Below, piece after piece: positions 1 to 7,557 of a stretch of 35,079 nt of DNA (position 1 is its first letter; each line of letters starts with the position of its first letter). The stretch lies in NCBI GenBank assembly GCA_029556615.1, contig JAKQDD010000106.1, positions 1 through 35,079 of the forward strand. The letters are read 5' to 3'. A program made the translations under genes and the position numbers. This DNA comes from Verrucomicrobiota bacterium (GTDB taxonomy: Bacteria; Verrucomicrobiota; Verrucomicrobiia; Limisphaerales; J093). Below the pieces are notes generated by a model. That model saw only the letters and a list, made by a program, of their open reading frames with translations, did not search any database and was not told where the DNA came from.

Positions 1-117
1 CCGGCTCTTTCAGTCGGTTCCTTACGGTTCCGCCTTAGCCTTCAGCTTCGGTTGTCGCCATCTCCCCGTCGGGGACCTCTCACCCCGATAGGGCTGGCAC
101 CTGCCAGGCACACGAGT

Positions 118-139
118 GCGCCGGCCCTCCGGCGCTTTT
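118..139 (+). terminator. Intrinsic-terminator-like hairpin with T4 tail
   Basis: The perfect 7-bp stem GCGCCGG/CCGGCGC has a CCCT loop and is followed directly by TTTT. It would end transcription entering from the left edge. The same stem followed by TTTTCC occurs on the minus strand at 8251-8276, and a degenerate form (gcgccaggcgctttt) occurs near 31757. It may therefore be a mobile or REP-like palindrome that doubles as a terminator. Inference from sequence only. Confidence 0.5.
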
Positions 140-206
140 CCGACTGCAAAGCGGCAGAGGGCAACCGCACTTCCGCCTTCGCCAAGGCGTCGGCGCGACA
201 AGCCAA

Positions 207-256
207 GACGCTATCGCGCGGATCGGGGACCTCGGCGCGGGCGACGCACTGTCGCA
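207..256. repeat. Dispersed repeat, copy 1 (partner at 32113-32163)
   Basis: About 50 bp starting gacgctatcgcgcggatcg and ending gcactgtcgcac. It recurs at 32113-32163 at roughly 90% identity by eye. In the right-hand copy it lies immediately after the 85-bp element, whereas here it precedes that element. The two are therefore separate modules rather than one long repeat. Confidence 0.6.
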
Positions 257-299
257 CTGTCGCACCGGCGTACCGTTCCCAGCCCTCCGGCGTTTTCCA

Positions 300-384
300 G
301 AGTCCTCGAAGGCGGGGGTGCGCGTTTCGAATGTCAGGGACCGAACTTGACCTGTTGACCCCATATTCCACAATTCGAGGACTC
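300..384 (+). repeat. 85-bp palindrome-bounded element, copy 1
   Basis: Perfect 11-bp terminal inverted repeats GAGTCCTCGAA (300-310) and TTCGAGGACTC (374-384). A 30-nt internal core at 344-373, containing cttgacctgttgacc and ccatattccaca, is identical in the other two copies (4267-4351 and 32025-32110). The innermost pair of the inverted repeat is A:T here and C:G in the other copies, so pairing is maintained by covariation. It ends about 35 bp before the ygiQ start. It resembles a small MITE or REP-type element; no transposase is in the window. Confidence 0.75.
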
Positions 385-419
385 GAGCGAGACGCAGTAT
401 TCCGCCAAAGCCATGAAAC

Positions 420-2210
420 GTGCCGGCTAACGCACCTGTGATTCCGCATGCCGCCATCCAAGGTCTGAAGCCCGGCCGTGGCGCGTTTCTTCCCATGACC
501 CGGGCGGAGAGGGACGCGCGGGGCTGGGAGACGCTCGACGTGCTGCTCATCACCGGGGACGCCTACGTGGATCATCCCTCGTTTGGGGCGGCGATGATCG
601 GGCGGGTTCTGGAAGCCGAGGGCTGGCGTGTCGGGGTGATCGCCCAGCCGGACTGGCGGCGGATCGGGTCGATTCAGGCCATGGGCGTACCGCGGCTCTT
701 TTGCGGGGTTACGGCAGGCAACCTCGATTCGATGCTGGCGAACTACACCGCCGCGCGCCACAAACGCAAGGAGGACGCCTACAGCGAGAGCGGGTTGCCC
801 GGACGCCGCCCGAACCACGCGGCAATCGTTTATGCGCAGATGTGCCGGCAGGTTTTCCCCGCCGTGCCCGTGGTTCTCGGCGGCATGGAAGCCAGCATGC
901 GGCGCGTCGCCCATTACGACTACTGGGAGGACAAACTCAGGCCCTCGATCCTGGCGGATGCCAAGGCGGATCTCCTGGTGTACGGCATGGGCGAGGCGGC
1001 CGTGCGGGAGGTGGCCCGGCGACTGGCCTCCGGCCGCCGCGATCTGGGCGGCATCCGGGGCACGGCCATCCTGCTGGGGGCCAAGGCGGCCGCCGCGGCG
1101 GATTGGGGCGGGTGTGTCGAGTTGCCGTCGTGGGAGGCGCTGCAGCAGAACCCGAAGCTCCTGGTGCCGCTGACCCGGATCGTCGAGTCGCAACAGAGTC
1201 CGTACTGCGGTCAGCGCATGTACCAGCGACACGGCGCCCGGGCTGTGGTCCTGGAACCGCCGGCAGCGCCGCTGACCGCGGGCGAGTTCGATGCCTTGTA
1301 CGAACTGCCTTTCCAGCGCCGGCCGCATCCGGCGTATCGCGGCCCCGTGCCGGCGCTGGCGACGGTCGCGGATTCCATCGTCGTCTCGAGGGGTTGCGCG
1401 GGGGGGTGCACCTTTTGCGGATTGGGATTTCACCAGGGCAAGTTCCTGTCGAGCCGAAGCGTCGAGTCGGTGCTTCGGGAAATCCGGGCGCTGGCGGGCT
1501 GCGGGACGTTCCGGGGCACCATCTCGGATCTGGGGGGGCCGACAGCGAATCTTTTCGGCTGCACGAACGGAGAGGCCGCCGCGTGCAAGGTCTGTCGCCG
1601 TCCGACTTGCCTGTGGCCGAAGCTCTGTCCGCACTTTCGAATCGACGAGGCGGCGGCCCTGCGTCTCCTGCGCGGCGCGCGCCGTGTCGATGGTGTCCGG
1701 CACGTCTTCATCCAGTCGGGCATCCGGATGGACATCGCGCTGCGCACCCGGGAGTACTTTCGCGAACTGGTGCGACACCACGTGACCGGCCATTTGAAGG
1801 TCGCGCCGGAGCATCTGCATCCGGAGGTGCTCCGTCGGATGCGGAAGCCGGCGGGGGATTTTCTGCCGTTCCTCGACAAGTTCCGGCAGGAGAGCCTTGC
1901 CGCCGGCAAGGAGCAATACCTGGTGCCGTACTTCATCTCGAGTTTCCCGGGGTGCACGGACAAGGAAATGGAGGCGGTGGGGCGGTTCCTGCGCCGCGAA
2001 CACTGGAACCTCCGGCAGGTGCAGGATTTCATTCCGTTGCCGATGACTCCGGCGGCGGCGATGTACGCCACGGGCCTGGATTACGAAACGGAACAGCCGA
2101 TCCCGGTCGTGCGCCACGCCGGGGAGCGCGAGCGCCAGAAACGGGTTCTCCAGCCCCGTCGAACAACCGGCCCCGCTCACCGGCAGTGGGTGGATGCGGT
2201 GGATTCCTGA
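420..2210 (+). CDS. ygiQ: YgiQ family radical SAM protein
   Basis: A 596-residue radical SAM enzyme of the YgiQ family (substrate unknown, cytoplasmic). Diagnostic segments visible: FLPMTRAE (near residue 24), [17 protein letters not shown] [39 protein letters not shown], the [4Fe-4S] motif CAGGCTFC with cysteines at about 326, 330 and 333, [17 protein letters not shown] and the C-terminal [10 protein letters not shown]. It is shorter than E. coli YgiQ (about 740 aa) and lacks the basic C-terminal extension, as many homologues do. The start is uncertain: GTG at 420 or GTG at 438. An ATG at 413 is out of frame and stops after five codons. No strong Shine-Dalgarno is visible. The 85-bp repeat ends just upstream, so the promoter must lie in or before it. 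Family assignment is secure; the start is not. Confidence 0.95.
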   Translation: MPANAPVIPHAAIQGLKPGRGAFLPMTRAERDARGWETLDVLLITGDAYVDHPSFGAAMIGRVLEAEGWRVGVIAQPDWRRIGSIQAMGVPRLFCGVTAGNLDSMLANYTAARHKRKEDAYSESGLPGRRPNHAAIVYAQMCRQVFPAVPVVLGGMEASMRRVAHYDYWEDKLRPSILADAKADLLVYGMGEAAVREVARRLASGRRDLGGIRGTAILLGAKAAAAADWGGCVELPSWEALQQNPKLLVPLTRIVESQQSPYCGQRMYQRHGARAVVLEPPAAPLTAGEFDALYELPFQRRPHPAYRGPVPALATVADSIVVSRGCAGGCTFCGLGFHQGKFLSSRSVESVLREIRALAGCGTFRGTISDLGGPTANLFGCTNGEAAACKVCRRPTCLWPKLCPHFRIDEAAALRLLRGARRVDGVRHVFIQSGIRMDIALRTREYFRELVRHHVTGHLKVAPEHLHPEVLRRMRKPAGDFLPFLDKFRQESLAAGKEQYLVPYFISSFPGCTDKEMEAVGRFLRREHWNLRQVQDFIPLPMTPAAAMYATGLDYETEQPIPVVRHAGERERQKRVLQPRRTTGPAHRQWVDAVDS

Positions 2211-2337
2211 CCACCCCTTCCCAGCGGCGCCCTGGGGACAGCGCGCCGGTACCGACGCCCCACCCACCTTCATCCCGGGCGGTGACTCTGTCGCCGCGGG
2301 CGATAGGGTGACAGACTCACAGTCGCCCCCCGTCCTG

Positions 2338-2384
2338 AATCGGCGAGGGACTTCTCCGCACAGATTCGGGGCGGATCGCCGATT
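2338..2384 (-). repeat. Dispersed hairpin repeat (aatcggcga family), reverse copy
   Basis: Ends are the perfect 9-bp inverted pair aatcggcga (2338-2346) and tcgccgatt (2376-2384). The interior carries the conserved tccgc and cagattcggggcgga segments. Nearly the same 47 bp recurs at 4381-4427. Its reverse complement is the core of the tandem array at 7121-7471. The sequence after it (gatgcgggt...tcgccgcggg) is also shared with the 4.4-kb copy, so the repeated unit extends to about 2415. Confidence 0.7.
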
Positions 2385-2511
2385 GGGGGGGGATGCGGGT
2401 CTGTCGCCGCGGGCGGTGCAGGGGGGCAAGCGCCAAGGGGCAAGAGCACACAACGTCTCCGCGCACCGAGGCTTGCCGCGTGCCGTCTACCGGCCACGGC
2501 CGATTTTTCAC

Positions 2512-2539
2512 TTGAATCCACGCGGGTTTGCTGAAATAA
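2512..2539 (+). promoter_or_regulatory. Candidate promoter for the MFS transporter
   Basis: TTGAAT (2512-2517), a 16-nt spacer and AAATAA (2534-2539) resemble a sigma70-type -35/-10 pair in a locally AT-richer stretch. It lies 77 bp before the transporter start and just ahead of the leader hairpin. Pattern match by eye only. Confidence 0.35.
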
Positions 2540-2558
2540 GGCAGCGATTCTGAGTTGA

Positions 2559-2576
2559 CGCCCTTGTCAAAGGGCG
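2559..2576 (+). promoter_or_regulatory. Leader hairpin upstream of the MFS transporter
   Basis: cgccctt-gtca-aagggcg is a perfect 7-bp stem with a 4-nt loop. It ends 28 bp before the Shine-Dalgarno aggagt (2605-2610). It would lie in the 5' leader if the promoter at 2512 is real. It could be an operator or a translational or attenuation element; function unknown. Confidence 0.4.
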
Positions 2577-2615
2577 GGCCAACCGCCTCAACCAACAACA
2601 AAGCAGGAGTCCGGC

Positions 2616-4175
2616 ATGACAGAGAGCAAAGTGAGCTGTGTTTACCCAAGACTGCAACTGGCCTATCTTCTGCAGTTTGCGATTTGGGGGAGCTGGTCGG
2701 TTGCCCTGGGCGGGTATTTGAACGGCAAGATGAGCGGGCCCCACATCGGGTACTTGTTCATGGCGATACCCCTGGGGGCGATCATCGCACCGATGTTCAT
2801 CGGCCCGATCGCGGACCGCTATTTCTCGGCGCAGAAGGTATTGGGGCTGTTGCACTTGGTCAGCGGCGCCTGCCTGGCTGCCTGCGGCTTCATCTGCGCC
2901 CAGGCGGAGGCTCACGCGGTCGGCGGTGCCGTCACCGTCCCGTTCGGGTCGCTCATGGTTCTGATGCTCATCTCCGGCATTTGCTACATGCCCTCGATTC
3001 CGCTGATCAACACCGTGGTCTTCAAGCACATCCCGGATTCGGCCTCGGCGCCCAAGGTGTTCATTTTCGGCACCCTGGGCTGGATCCTGGTGAACTTGGT
3101 GGTCGAGATCCTGGCCGGCGGTGCGGCGACGCCGTACTTCTTCTTCATTGGTGGCGGCTGCGGCATTCTGCTGGGGATTTACTCGTTCACGCTCCCGGAC
3201 ACGCCCCCGAAGGCCGCCGGCACTCCGGGATCGAAGGCCGACGCCATCGGTCTGGGGGCCCTTGCGATGTTCAAGTCCCCGACGTTCACCATCTTCCTGC
3301 TCTGCGCGTTCATGGTGAGCATCTTCGGGAGCAACTACTTCTTCCCGTCGGTGGTGGCGTACCTCAGTGAGTACGGGTATCCGGCCCCGGTGGCGCTGAC
3401 GACGCTCAACCAGGTCTCGGAGCTGTTTTTCATGGCGATCCTGGCGTTCTGCGTTGGGCGAATCGGGCTCAAATGGGTTCTCGTGATCGGCATGGGGGCG
3501 TGGGCGGTGCGGTATTTCATTTTCACGCTCCCCGGATTCCAGTTTGCGCTGATCGGGCTGTTGTTCCACGGGATGGCGTACGCGTTCCTGTATGTGGCGG
3601 CCTACATGTTCGGCGACCGGGTTGCGCCGGCGCACCTCAAGGCCAGCGTTCAGAGTCTGTTGGCGTTCCTGCTCCTGGGCATTGGCCAGGTGCTGAGTGG
3701 CGCGCTGTTCGGATATCAGATTGACCGCTGTGCGCCGGCGGTGACGAAGACGGTTGCCGCTGAACCGGGGGCTATCGCCAAGAGCCTCCCGGCGTGGAAC
3801 GTTCCGGAAATGGAGACCTCGGGCTGGCGGTATCTGGATCTTGCGAAGTCGGTCAAGTACCTGCGCGGGGACAAGACGGTGTTCAACTTCGGGGAGCACT
3901 TGGGCAAGTACACGAAAGCGGACGGCTCGATCGACCTCGACAAGCTGCCGGATCCCTGGCAGTCGGCGGGGGTCTCCTACTCGAAGGCGGAGCTGGCGGC
4001 TACCGTGGACAAGATCGGCAGCCCGGTTACGCGGGAGAAGTACCTCCAGGCCCAGCGGCATGATTGGAAGGGGTTCTTCATTCCGCCGGCCATCTTCGTC
4101 CTGTTCTGGGTGTTCGTGTTCGTCTTCTTCGGAAGGGAACCGGTCAAGGCCGAGCCCGAACCGGCGAAGGCGTAG
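2616..4175 (+). CDS. MFS transporter, nucleoside:H+ symporter-like (NupG/YegT type)
   Basis: A 519-residue inner-membrane permease with about 12 hydrophobic segments. The opening LAYLLQFAIWGSWSVALGGY, the following GYLFMAIPLGAIIAP and the FIGPIADRYFSAQKVL loop are typical of the nucleoside:H+ symporter branch of the MFS. The real substrate (nucleoside or a sugar) cannot be read from sequence. A soluble segment of about 118 residues (about 369-486) separates the last two membrane segments, long for an MFS protein; with standard topology it would be periplasmic. The start is well supported: aggagt 5 nt before ATG. The stop TAG (4173-4175) is the first three bases of a dispersed repeat, so the C-terminus (EPEPAKA) may have been set by repeat insertion. 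The next gene, a secreted glycosidase, makes uptake of a released sugar plausible, but no operon link is visible. Confidence 0.85.
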   Translation: MTESKVSCVYPRLQLAYLLQFAIWGSWSVALGGYLNGKMSGPHIGYLFMAIPLGAIIAPMFIGPIADRYFSAQKVLGLLHLVSGACLAACGFICAQAEAHAVGGAVTVPFGSLMVLMLISGICYMPSIPLINTVVFKHIPDSASAPKVFIFGTLGWILVNLVVEILAGGAATPYFFFIGGGCGILLGIYSFTLPDTPPKAAGTPGSKADAIGLGALAMFKSPTFTIFLLCAFMVSIFGSNYFFPSVVAYLSEYGYPAPVALTTLNQVSELFFMAILAFCVGRIGLKWVLVIGMGAWAVRYFIFTLPGFQFALIGLLFHGMAYAFLYVAAYMFGDRVAPAHLKASVQSLLAFLLLGIGQVLSGALFGYQIDRCAPAVTKTVAAEPGAIAKSLPAWNVPEMETSGWRYLDLAKSVKYLRGDKTVFNFGEHLGKYTKADGSIDLDKLPDPWQSAGVSYSKAELAATVDKIGSPVTREKYLQAQRHDWKGFFIPPAIFVLFWVFVFVFFGREPVKAEPEPAKA

Positions 4176-4351
4176 CGAGGCGCCGCCTCAGACCCAGTCG
4201 AGTCCTCAGGTTCATAAAGACCCTGCTGTGGTTGCCCAGCCCGCTCTTCCGCGCCTCGCTAATGTAGAGTCCTCGACGGAAGGTGGGGAGGCCTGGAACG
4301 GCAGGGGCCAAACTTGACCTGTTGACCCCATATTCCACAAGTCGAGGACTC
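4173..4351 (+). repeat. Composite repeat (about 178 bp), copy a
   Basis: Two palindrome-bounded modules in tandem. The first (4173-4261) is framed by TAGCGAGGCGC and GCGCCTCGCTA, a perfect 11-bp inverted pair. The second (4267-4351) is the 85-bp element, framed by GAGTCCTCGAC and GTCGAGGACTC. The same arrangement and near-identical length occur at 31934-32110. The first base of the repeat is the first base of the transporter stop codon. The two outer modules are joined by atgta in both copies. Confidence 0.75.
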
Positions 4352-4546
4352 TGGTCGATTCAATCGTGCGCTCCGCCCTGAATCGGCGAGGGACTTCTCC
4401 GCACAGATTCGGGGCGGATCGCCGATTGGGGCGGGATGCGGGTTTGTCGCCGCGGGCTGAGTCTGTGGCCGCGGGCGGTGACCGCGGCGGGCGAAGGGAC
4501 AACGCGGGCTTGCATTCGGGGTCAGGGGGTTCTTTGATCAGGCCCC
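4176..4546. other. Intergenic region before the GH127 gene
   Basis: No gene. After the composite repeat (to 4351) come the hairpin repeat at 4381-4427, then its shared tail with tcgccgcggg phrases to about 4490. The last 50 bp before the ATG contain a G-rich run (caggggg near 4523) too far from the start to be a convincing Shine-Dalgarno. No promoter pattern stands out. Confidence 0.5.
4381..4427 (-). repeat. Dispersed hairpin repeat (aatcggcga family), reverse copy 2
   Basis: Same 47-bp palindromic core as 2338-2384, with aatcggcga at 4381-4389 and tcgccgatt at 4419-4427. It is preceded by a degenerate form of the outer arm seen in the 7.1-kb array (aatcgtgcgctccg near 4361). Confidence 0.7.
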
Positions 4547-7069
4547 ATGCAATTGTTCGCGCCCACGTTTCTCTGGACTGGATGCTTCATCGGTCTGAGG
4601 TGCGCCTCGCTAGCCGTCGCGCTGATGTCGATGACGTTGCTTGCCGCCGCTGACGATGTCACGGTGGTGAGCCATCCGGACACCGGCACTCCGAACACGC
4701 ATTATGCGGGGAACCGGGCGCCTCTGGCGCCAAGCCCGTTCATCAAATTGCCCCTGACTGCGATTGAACCCCGGGGCTGGCTGCGCAAGCAGATCGAGCT
4801 GCAGGCATCCGGTTTCCACGGGCACTTGGCGGAGATCAGCAGCTTCTTGAAAGCCGACGACAACGCCTGGTTAAGCCCGACCGGCGAGGGCCGGAACGGC
4901 TGGGAAGAGGTGCCCTATTGGCTGAAGGGCTTCGGGGATGCCGCCTACCTGCTGCACAACGAAACCCAGATCCAGGAGGCGCGCCGCTGGATCGAAGGCG
5001 CCCTCCGGAGCCAGCGCGAGGACGGCTACTTTGGTCCGCGTCCCGGGCTCAAGGCCACTGTCAGCAGCACCGAGGGGAAGTATGACCTCTGGCCGAACAT
5101 GGTGATGCTGAATTGTTTGCAGTCGTATTACGAGTACTCGGGCGACCGCCGGGTGATCGACCTCATGACCCGGTATTTCCGATGGGAACTCGCTGTCCCG
5201 GAATCCGAATACTTGCCGCCTTACTGGCAGCAGATCCGCGCCGGGGACAACCTCTGGAGCATCTATTGGCTCTATAATCGGATCGGCGAACCGTGGTTGC
5301 TCGAGTTGGCCGCCAAGACCCATCGCCGAACCGCCAATTTCACCGACGGAATCCCGGACTGGCATAATGTCAACCTGTCCCAGGCGTTCGGCGGCCCGGC
5401 TTTCTACTGGATGCAATCGAAGGACCCGCGGCACTTGGCCGCCGCGGAGAGGAATTGGCAGACCATCCGCGACACGTACGGCCAGGTCCCCGGCGGCATG
5501 TTTGGCGGCGACGAGAATTGCCGGCCGGGTTACGCGGACCCGCGACAGGCGGTTGAAACGTGCGGCATGGTCGAGATGATGTACTCCCACGAGCGGCTCT
5601 TGACCGCGTCCGGAAACCCGATCTGGGCGGATCGTTGTGAGGATGTGGCGTTCAACTCGCTGCCCGCGTCACAAACCGCCGATTTCAAGGCTCTCCGCTA
5701 CTTGACCGCGCCGAACCTGATCCGATCCGACCGCCAGAACAAGGCGCCGGGCTACCAGAACGGCGGGCCCATGCTCCATTTCAATCCGCACTCGCATCGG
5801 TGTTGCCAACACAATGTCGGCCATGGCTGGCCGTACTTTGCCGAGCACACGTGGATGGCGACTCCCGGCAACGGCCTGGCCGCCACGCTCTACGCTCCCT
5901 CCCAGGTCAAAGCGCGCGTCAGCGACGGCACCGAAGTCACCATCACCGAGGCCACCCGATATCCCTTCGAGGAAACCGTCGAGTTCGCCCTGTCCAGCTC
6001 GAAGCCCGTCCGGTTCCCGCTCTTCCTCCGTGTGCCTGGCTGGTGCACGCAAGCTCCACAACTCGAAATCAACGGACGCGCTGTCGCCGTGCCCGCGCGC
6101 CCGCTGGCCTTTGTTCGGATCGATCGGGAATGGAGAACGGGCGACCGCGTGAAGCTTGAGTTCCCCACGGAAGTCACCCTGCGCACATGGACGAAGAACC
6201 ACGACAGCGTGTCGGTGGACCGCGGTCCGCTCACGTACTCGCTCCTGATTGGCGAGCGGGTTGAACGCCGCGGCGGCACGGATGCCTGGCCCGCATGGGA
6301 AGTCCACCCCACGAGTCCCTGGAATTACGGGCTCGACCTTGGTGCGACTCCGCCCAATCGCGCCTTCGACGTGAAGCGCAAACCCTGGCCTGGCAACGAC
6401 ATGCCCTTCACCCTCGAAGGCGCTCCGATCGAGCTCACCACCCGCGGCCGCCGGATCCCGCAGTGGCGGGAGGATCACCTCGGCCTGGTCGGCTTGCTCC
6501 AACCCAGCCCCGTCCGGTCGGCTGAACCCCAGGAGACAATCCGACTCGTGCCCATGGGCGCAGCGCGCCTCCGGATCACGGCGTTCCCGGTCATCGGCCA
6601 CGGAGCCGACGCCCACGAGTGGGCCGCACCCGCGACACCCGAGGGTCGGGTCAGCGCCTCGCACTGTTGCGAGAGCGACACCGTCGTCGCCGTCGCCGAT
6701 CGCGTGCTCCCCAAGAGCTCTGCGGATCGCGACATCCCGCGGTTCACGTGGTGGGACCACAAAGGCACCAAGGAATGGGTCCAGATCGAATGGGAAAAAG
6801 CCCGCCGCGTTGGAGTGGCCGAGGTCTACTGGTTCGACGACACCGCCGTGGGAGGCGGCTGCGGGCTGCCGGCTGCATGCCGGGTGCTCTATCAGACAGG
6901 TGGTGAGCCATGGACCCCGGTGACCGAGAGCCGCACGGGCCCCATCGCACGCGACGGGTTCACCCGAATCCAGTTCGCCCCCGTCGAGACCACGGCGCTC
7001 CGACTCGAGGTCGATCTCCAACCCAATCGCTCGGCCGGCATTCTCGAGTGGCGGGTGGCTGAGAAGTGA
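4547..7069 (+). CDS. Secreted GH127-type beta-L-arabinofuranosidase-like protein with C-terminal carbohydrate-binding-like domain
   Basis: An 840-residue protein with a signal peptide (residues 1 to about 34, ending LLAAADD), so exported. Residues about 50-470 match the glycoside hydrolase 127 (former DUF1680) barrel. The zinc and nucleophile signature is present: E337-T-C339 followed by the pair C419-C420 in HRCCQHN. In the characterised family member the Glu, Cys and Cys-Cys residues bind zinc, and one cysteine is the nucleophile. A beta-sandwich follows (LFLRVPGWC...), and residues about 690-840 look like a discoidin or F5/8-type sugar-binding domain (WVQIEW, RLEVDL). It probably removes terminal arabinofuranose-type sugars from plant or algal glycans; exact specificity is unknown. 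Oddity: residues 16-23 (GLRCASLA) of the signal peptide are encoded by a dispersed repeat arm (4592-4614). ATG 4547 lacks a clear Shine-Dalgarno. Confidence 0.88.
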   Translation: MQLFAPTFLWTGCFIGLRCASLAVALMSMTLLAAADDVTVVSHPDTGTPNTHYAGNRAPLAPSPFIKLPLTAIEPRGWLRKQIELQASGFHGHLAEISSFLKADDNAWLSPTGEGRNGWEEVPYWLKGFGDAAYLLHNETQIQEARRWIEGALRSQREDGYFGPRPGLKATVSSTEGKYDLWPNMVMLNCLQSYYEYSGDRRVIDLMTRYFRWELAVPESEYLPPYWQQIRAGDNLWSIYWLYNRIGEPWLLELAAKTHRRTANFTDGIPDWHNVNLSQAFGGPAFYWMQSKDPRHLAAAERNWQTIRDTYGQVPGGMFGGDENCRPGYADPRQAVETCGMVEMMYSHERLLTASGNPIWADRCEDVAFNSLPASQTADFKALRYLTAPNLIRSDRQNKAPGYQNGGPMLHFNPHSHRCCQHNVGHGWPYFAEHTWMATPGNGLAATLYAPSQVKARVSDGTEVTITEATRYPFEETVEFALSSSKPVRFPLFLRVPGWCTQAPQLEINGRAVAVPARPLAFVRIDREWRTGDRVKLEFPTEVTLRTWTKNHDSVSVDRGPLTYSLLIGERVERRGGTDAWPAWEVHPTSPWNYGLDLGATPPNRAFDVKRKPWPGNDMPFTLEGAPIELTTRGRRIPQWREDHLGLVGLLQPSPVRSAEPQETIRLVPMGAARLRITAFPVIGHGADAHEWAAPATPEGRVSASHCCESDTVVAVADRVLPKSSADRDIPRFTWWDHKGTKEWVQIEWEKARRVGVAEVYWFDDTAVGGGCGLPAACRVLYQTGGEPWTPVTESRTGPIARDGFTRIQFAPVETTALRLEVDLQPNRSAGILEWRVAEK
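4592..4614 (-). repeat. Repeat arm inside the GH127 signal-peptide codons
   Basis: These 23 bases are the exact reverse complement of 31932-31954, the left arm of the composite repeat. The arm begins GCTAGCGAGGCGC when read on the minus strand. Similarity continues weakly beyond the arm (gatgaagc on the minus strand near 4584). It lies in frame as eight codons G-L-R-C-A-S-L-A. Confidence 0.8.
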
Positions 7070-7120
7070 ACACTGATTGCAGTCCGCGGTGCCATGCTGC
7101 AGCCCGCACGAAGCCGGTTC

Positions 7121-7471
7121 TGCCGCCTCGTCCAATCGGCGATCCGCCCCGAATCTGTGCGGAGATAGTTCCTCGCCGATTCAGGACGGAGCACAGATTG
7201 GAAGGGGGGAGCGAAGCGGGGTGTGCCGCCTCGTCCAATCGGCGATCCGCCCCGAATCTGTGCGGAGATAGTTCCTCGCCGATTCAGGACGGAGCACAGA
7301 TTGGGAGGGGAGGGGCGAAGCGGGGTGTGCCGCCTCGTCCAATCGGCGATCCGCCCCGAATCTGCGCGGAGATAGTTCCTCGCCGATTCAGGACGGAGCA
7401 CAGATTGGAAGGGGGGAGCGAAGCGGGGTGTGCCGCCTCGTCCAATCGGCGATCCGCCCCGAATCTGCGCG
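7121..7471 (+). repeat. Tandem array of about 103-bp units with interleaved inverted repeats
   Basis: Units begin at 7121, 7224, 7328 and 7431 (spacings 103, 104, 103). The fourth is truncated at about 7471. In unit 1, arm A (aatcggcga, 7134-7142) pairs with A' (tcgccgatt, 7173-7181) and arm B (aatctgtgc, 7152-7160) pairs with B' (gcacagatt, 7191-7199). The order A-B-A'-B' allows two mutually exclusive hairpins or a pseudoknot. Units 3 and 4 have B changed to aatctgcgc. The cores also occur singly and inverted at 2338 and 4381. The array fills the gap between the GH127 gene and the AIM24 gene. Confidence 0.85.
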
Positions 7472-7557
7472 GGGCGGGTTTGGCATTGCAGGAAACCGAT
7501 TCTTGCCTATTGTCGACAGGCGTTACAGCCAACAGGTAGTCGGAGAAAGGCGAGTTC

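Larger units (their letters stand above)
1..419. other. Repeat-rich intergenic region upstream of ygiQ
   Basis: I see no gene here. The short reading frames on both strands are low-complexity Arg/Pro/Ser-rich translations of repeats. The stretch holds a terminator-like hairpin (118-139), a segment at 207-256 that recurs near 32.1 kb, and a copy of the 85-bp palindrome-bounded element (300-384). A degenerate motif around 150-173 (aaagcggcagagg...) recurs at 31780-31802 and 31913-31933. What lies in 1-117 I cannot identify. Confidence 0.6.
2211..2615. other. Intergenic region between ygiQ and the transporter
   Basis: No gene seen. It contains an imperfect inverted repeat (gtgactctgtc at 2282-2292 against gacagactcac at 2310-2320, 10 of 11 pairs, no T-tract) that could close the ygiQ transcript. 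It also contains a hairpin repeat (2338-2384), a candidate promoter (2512-2539) and a leader hairpin (2559-2576). The phrase ctgtcgccgcgggcg occurs at 2288 and 2401 and, slightly altered, near 4443, as part of longer repeats. Confidence 0.55.

Noticed and set aside
344..373. TTGACC...CATATT in the 85-bp element as a promoter
   Set aside because: The spacing between the TTGACC copies and the AT-rich box is about 11 nt or less, too short for a -35/-10 pair, and the element lies downstream of a convergent gene end in copy b.
42..2453. Long minus-strand open frame (803 codons) opposite ygiQ
   Set aside because: It is antisense to a well-conserved radical SAM gene. Its translation is Arg/His/Pro-rich with no recognisable domain, as expected from high-GC codon bias.
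2508..4061. Minus-strand open frame (517 codons) opposite the transporter
   Set aside because: Low-complexity Arg/Glu/His translation antisense to a clear 12-helix transporter with a good ribosome-binding site.
7121..7471. CRISPR array
   Set aside because: Units of about 103 bp are nearly identical throughout; there are no short repeats separated by unique spacers and no cas genes.
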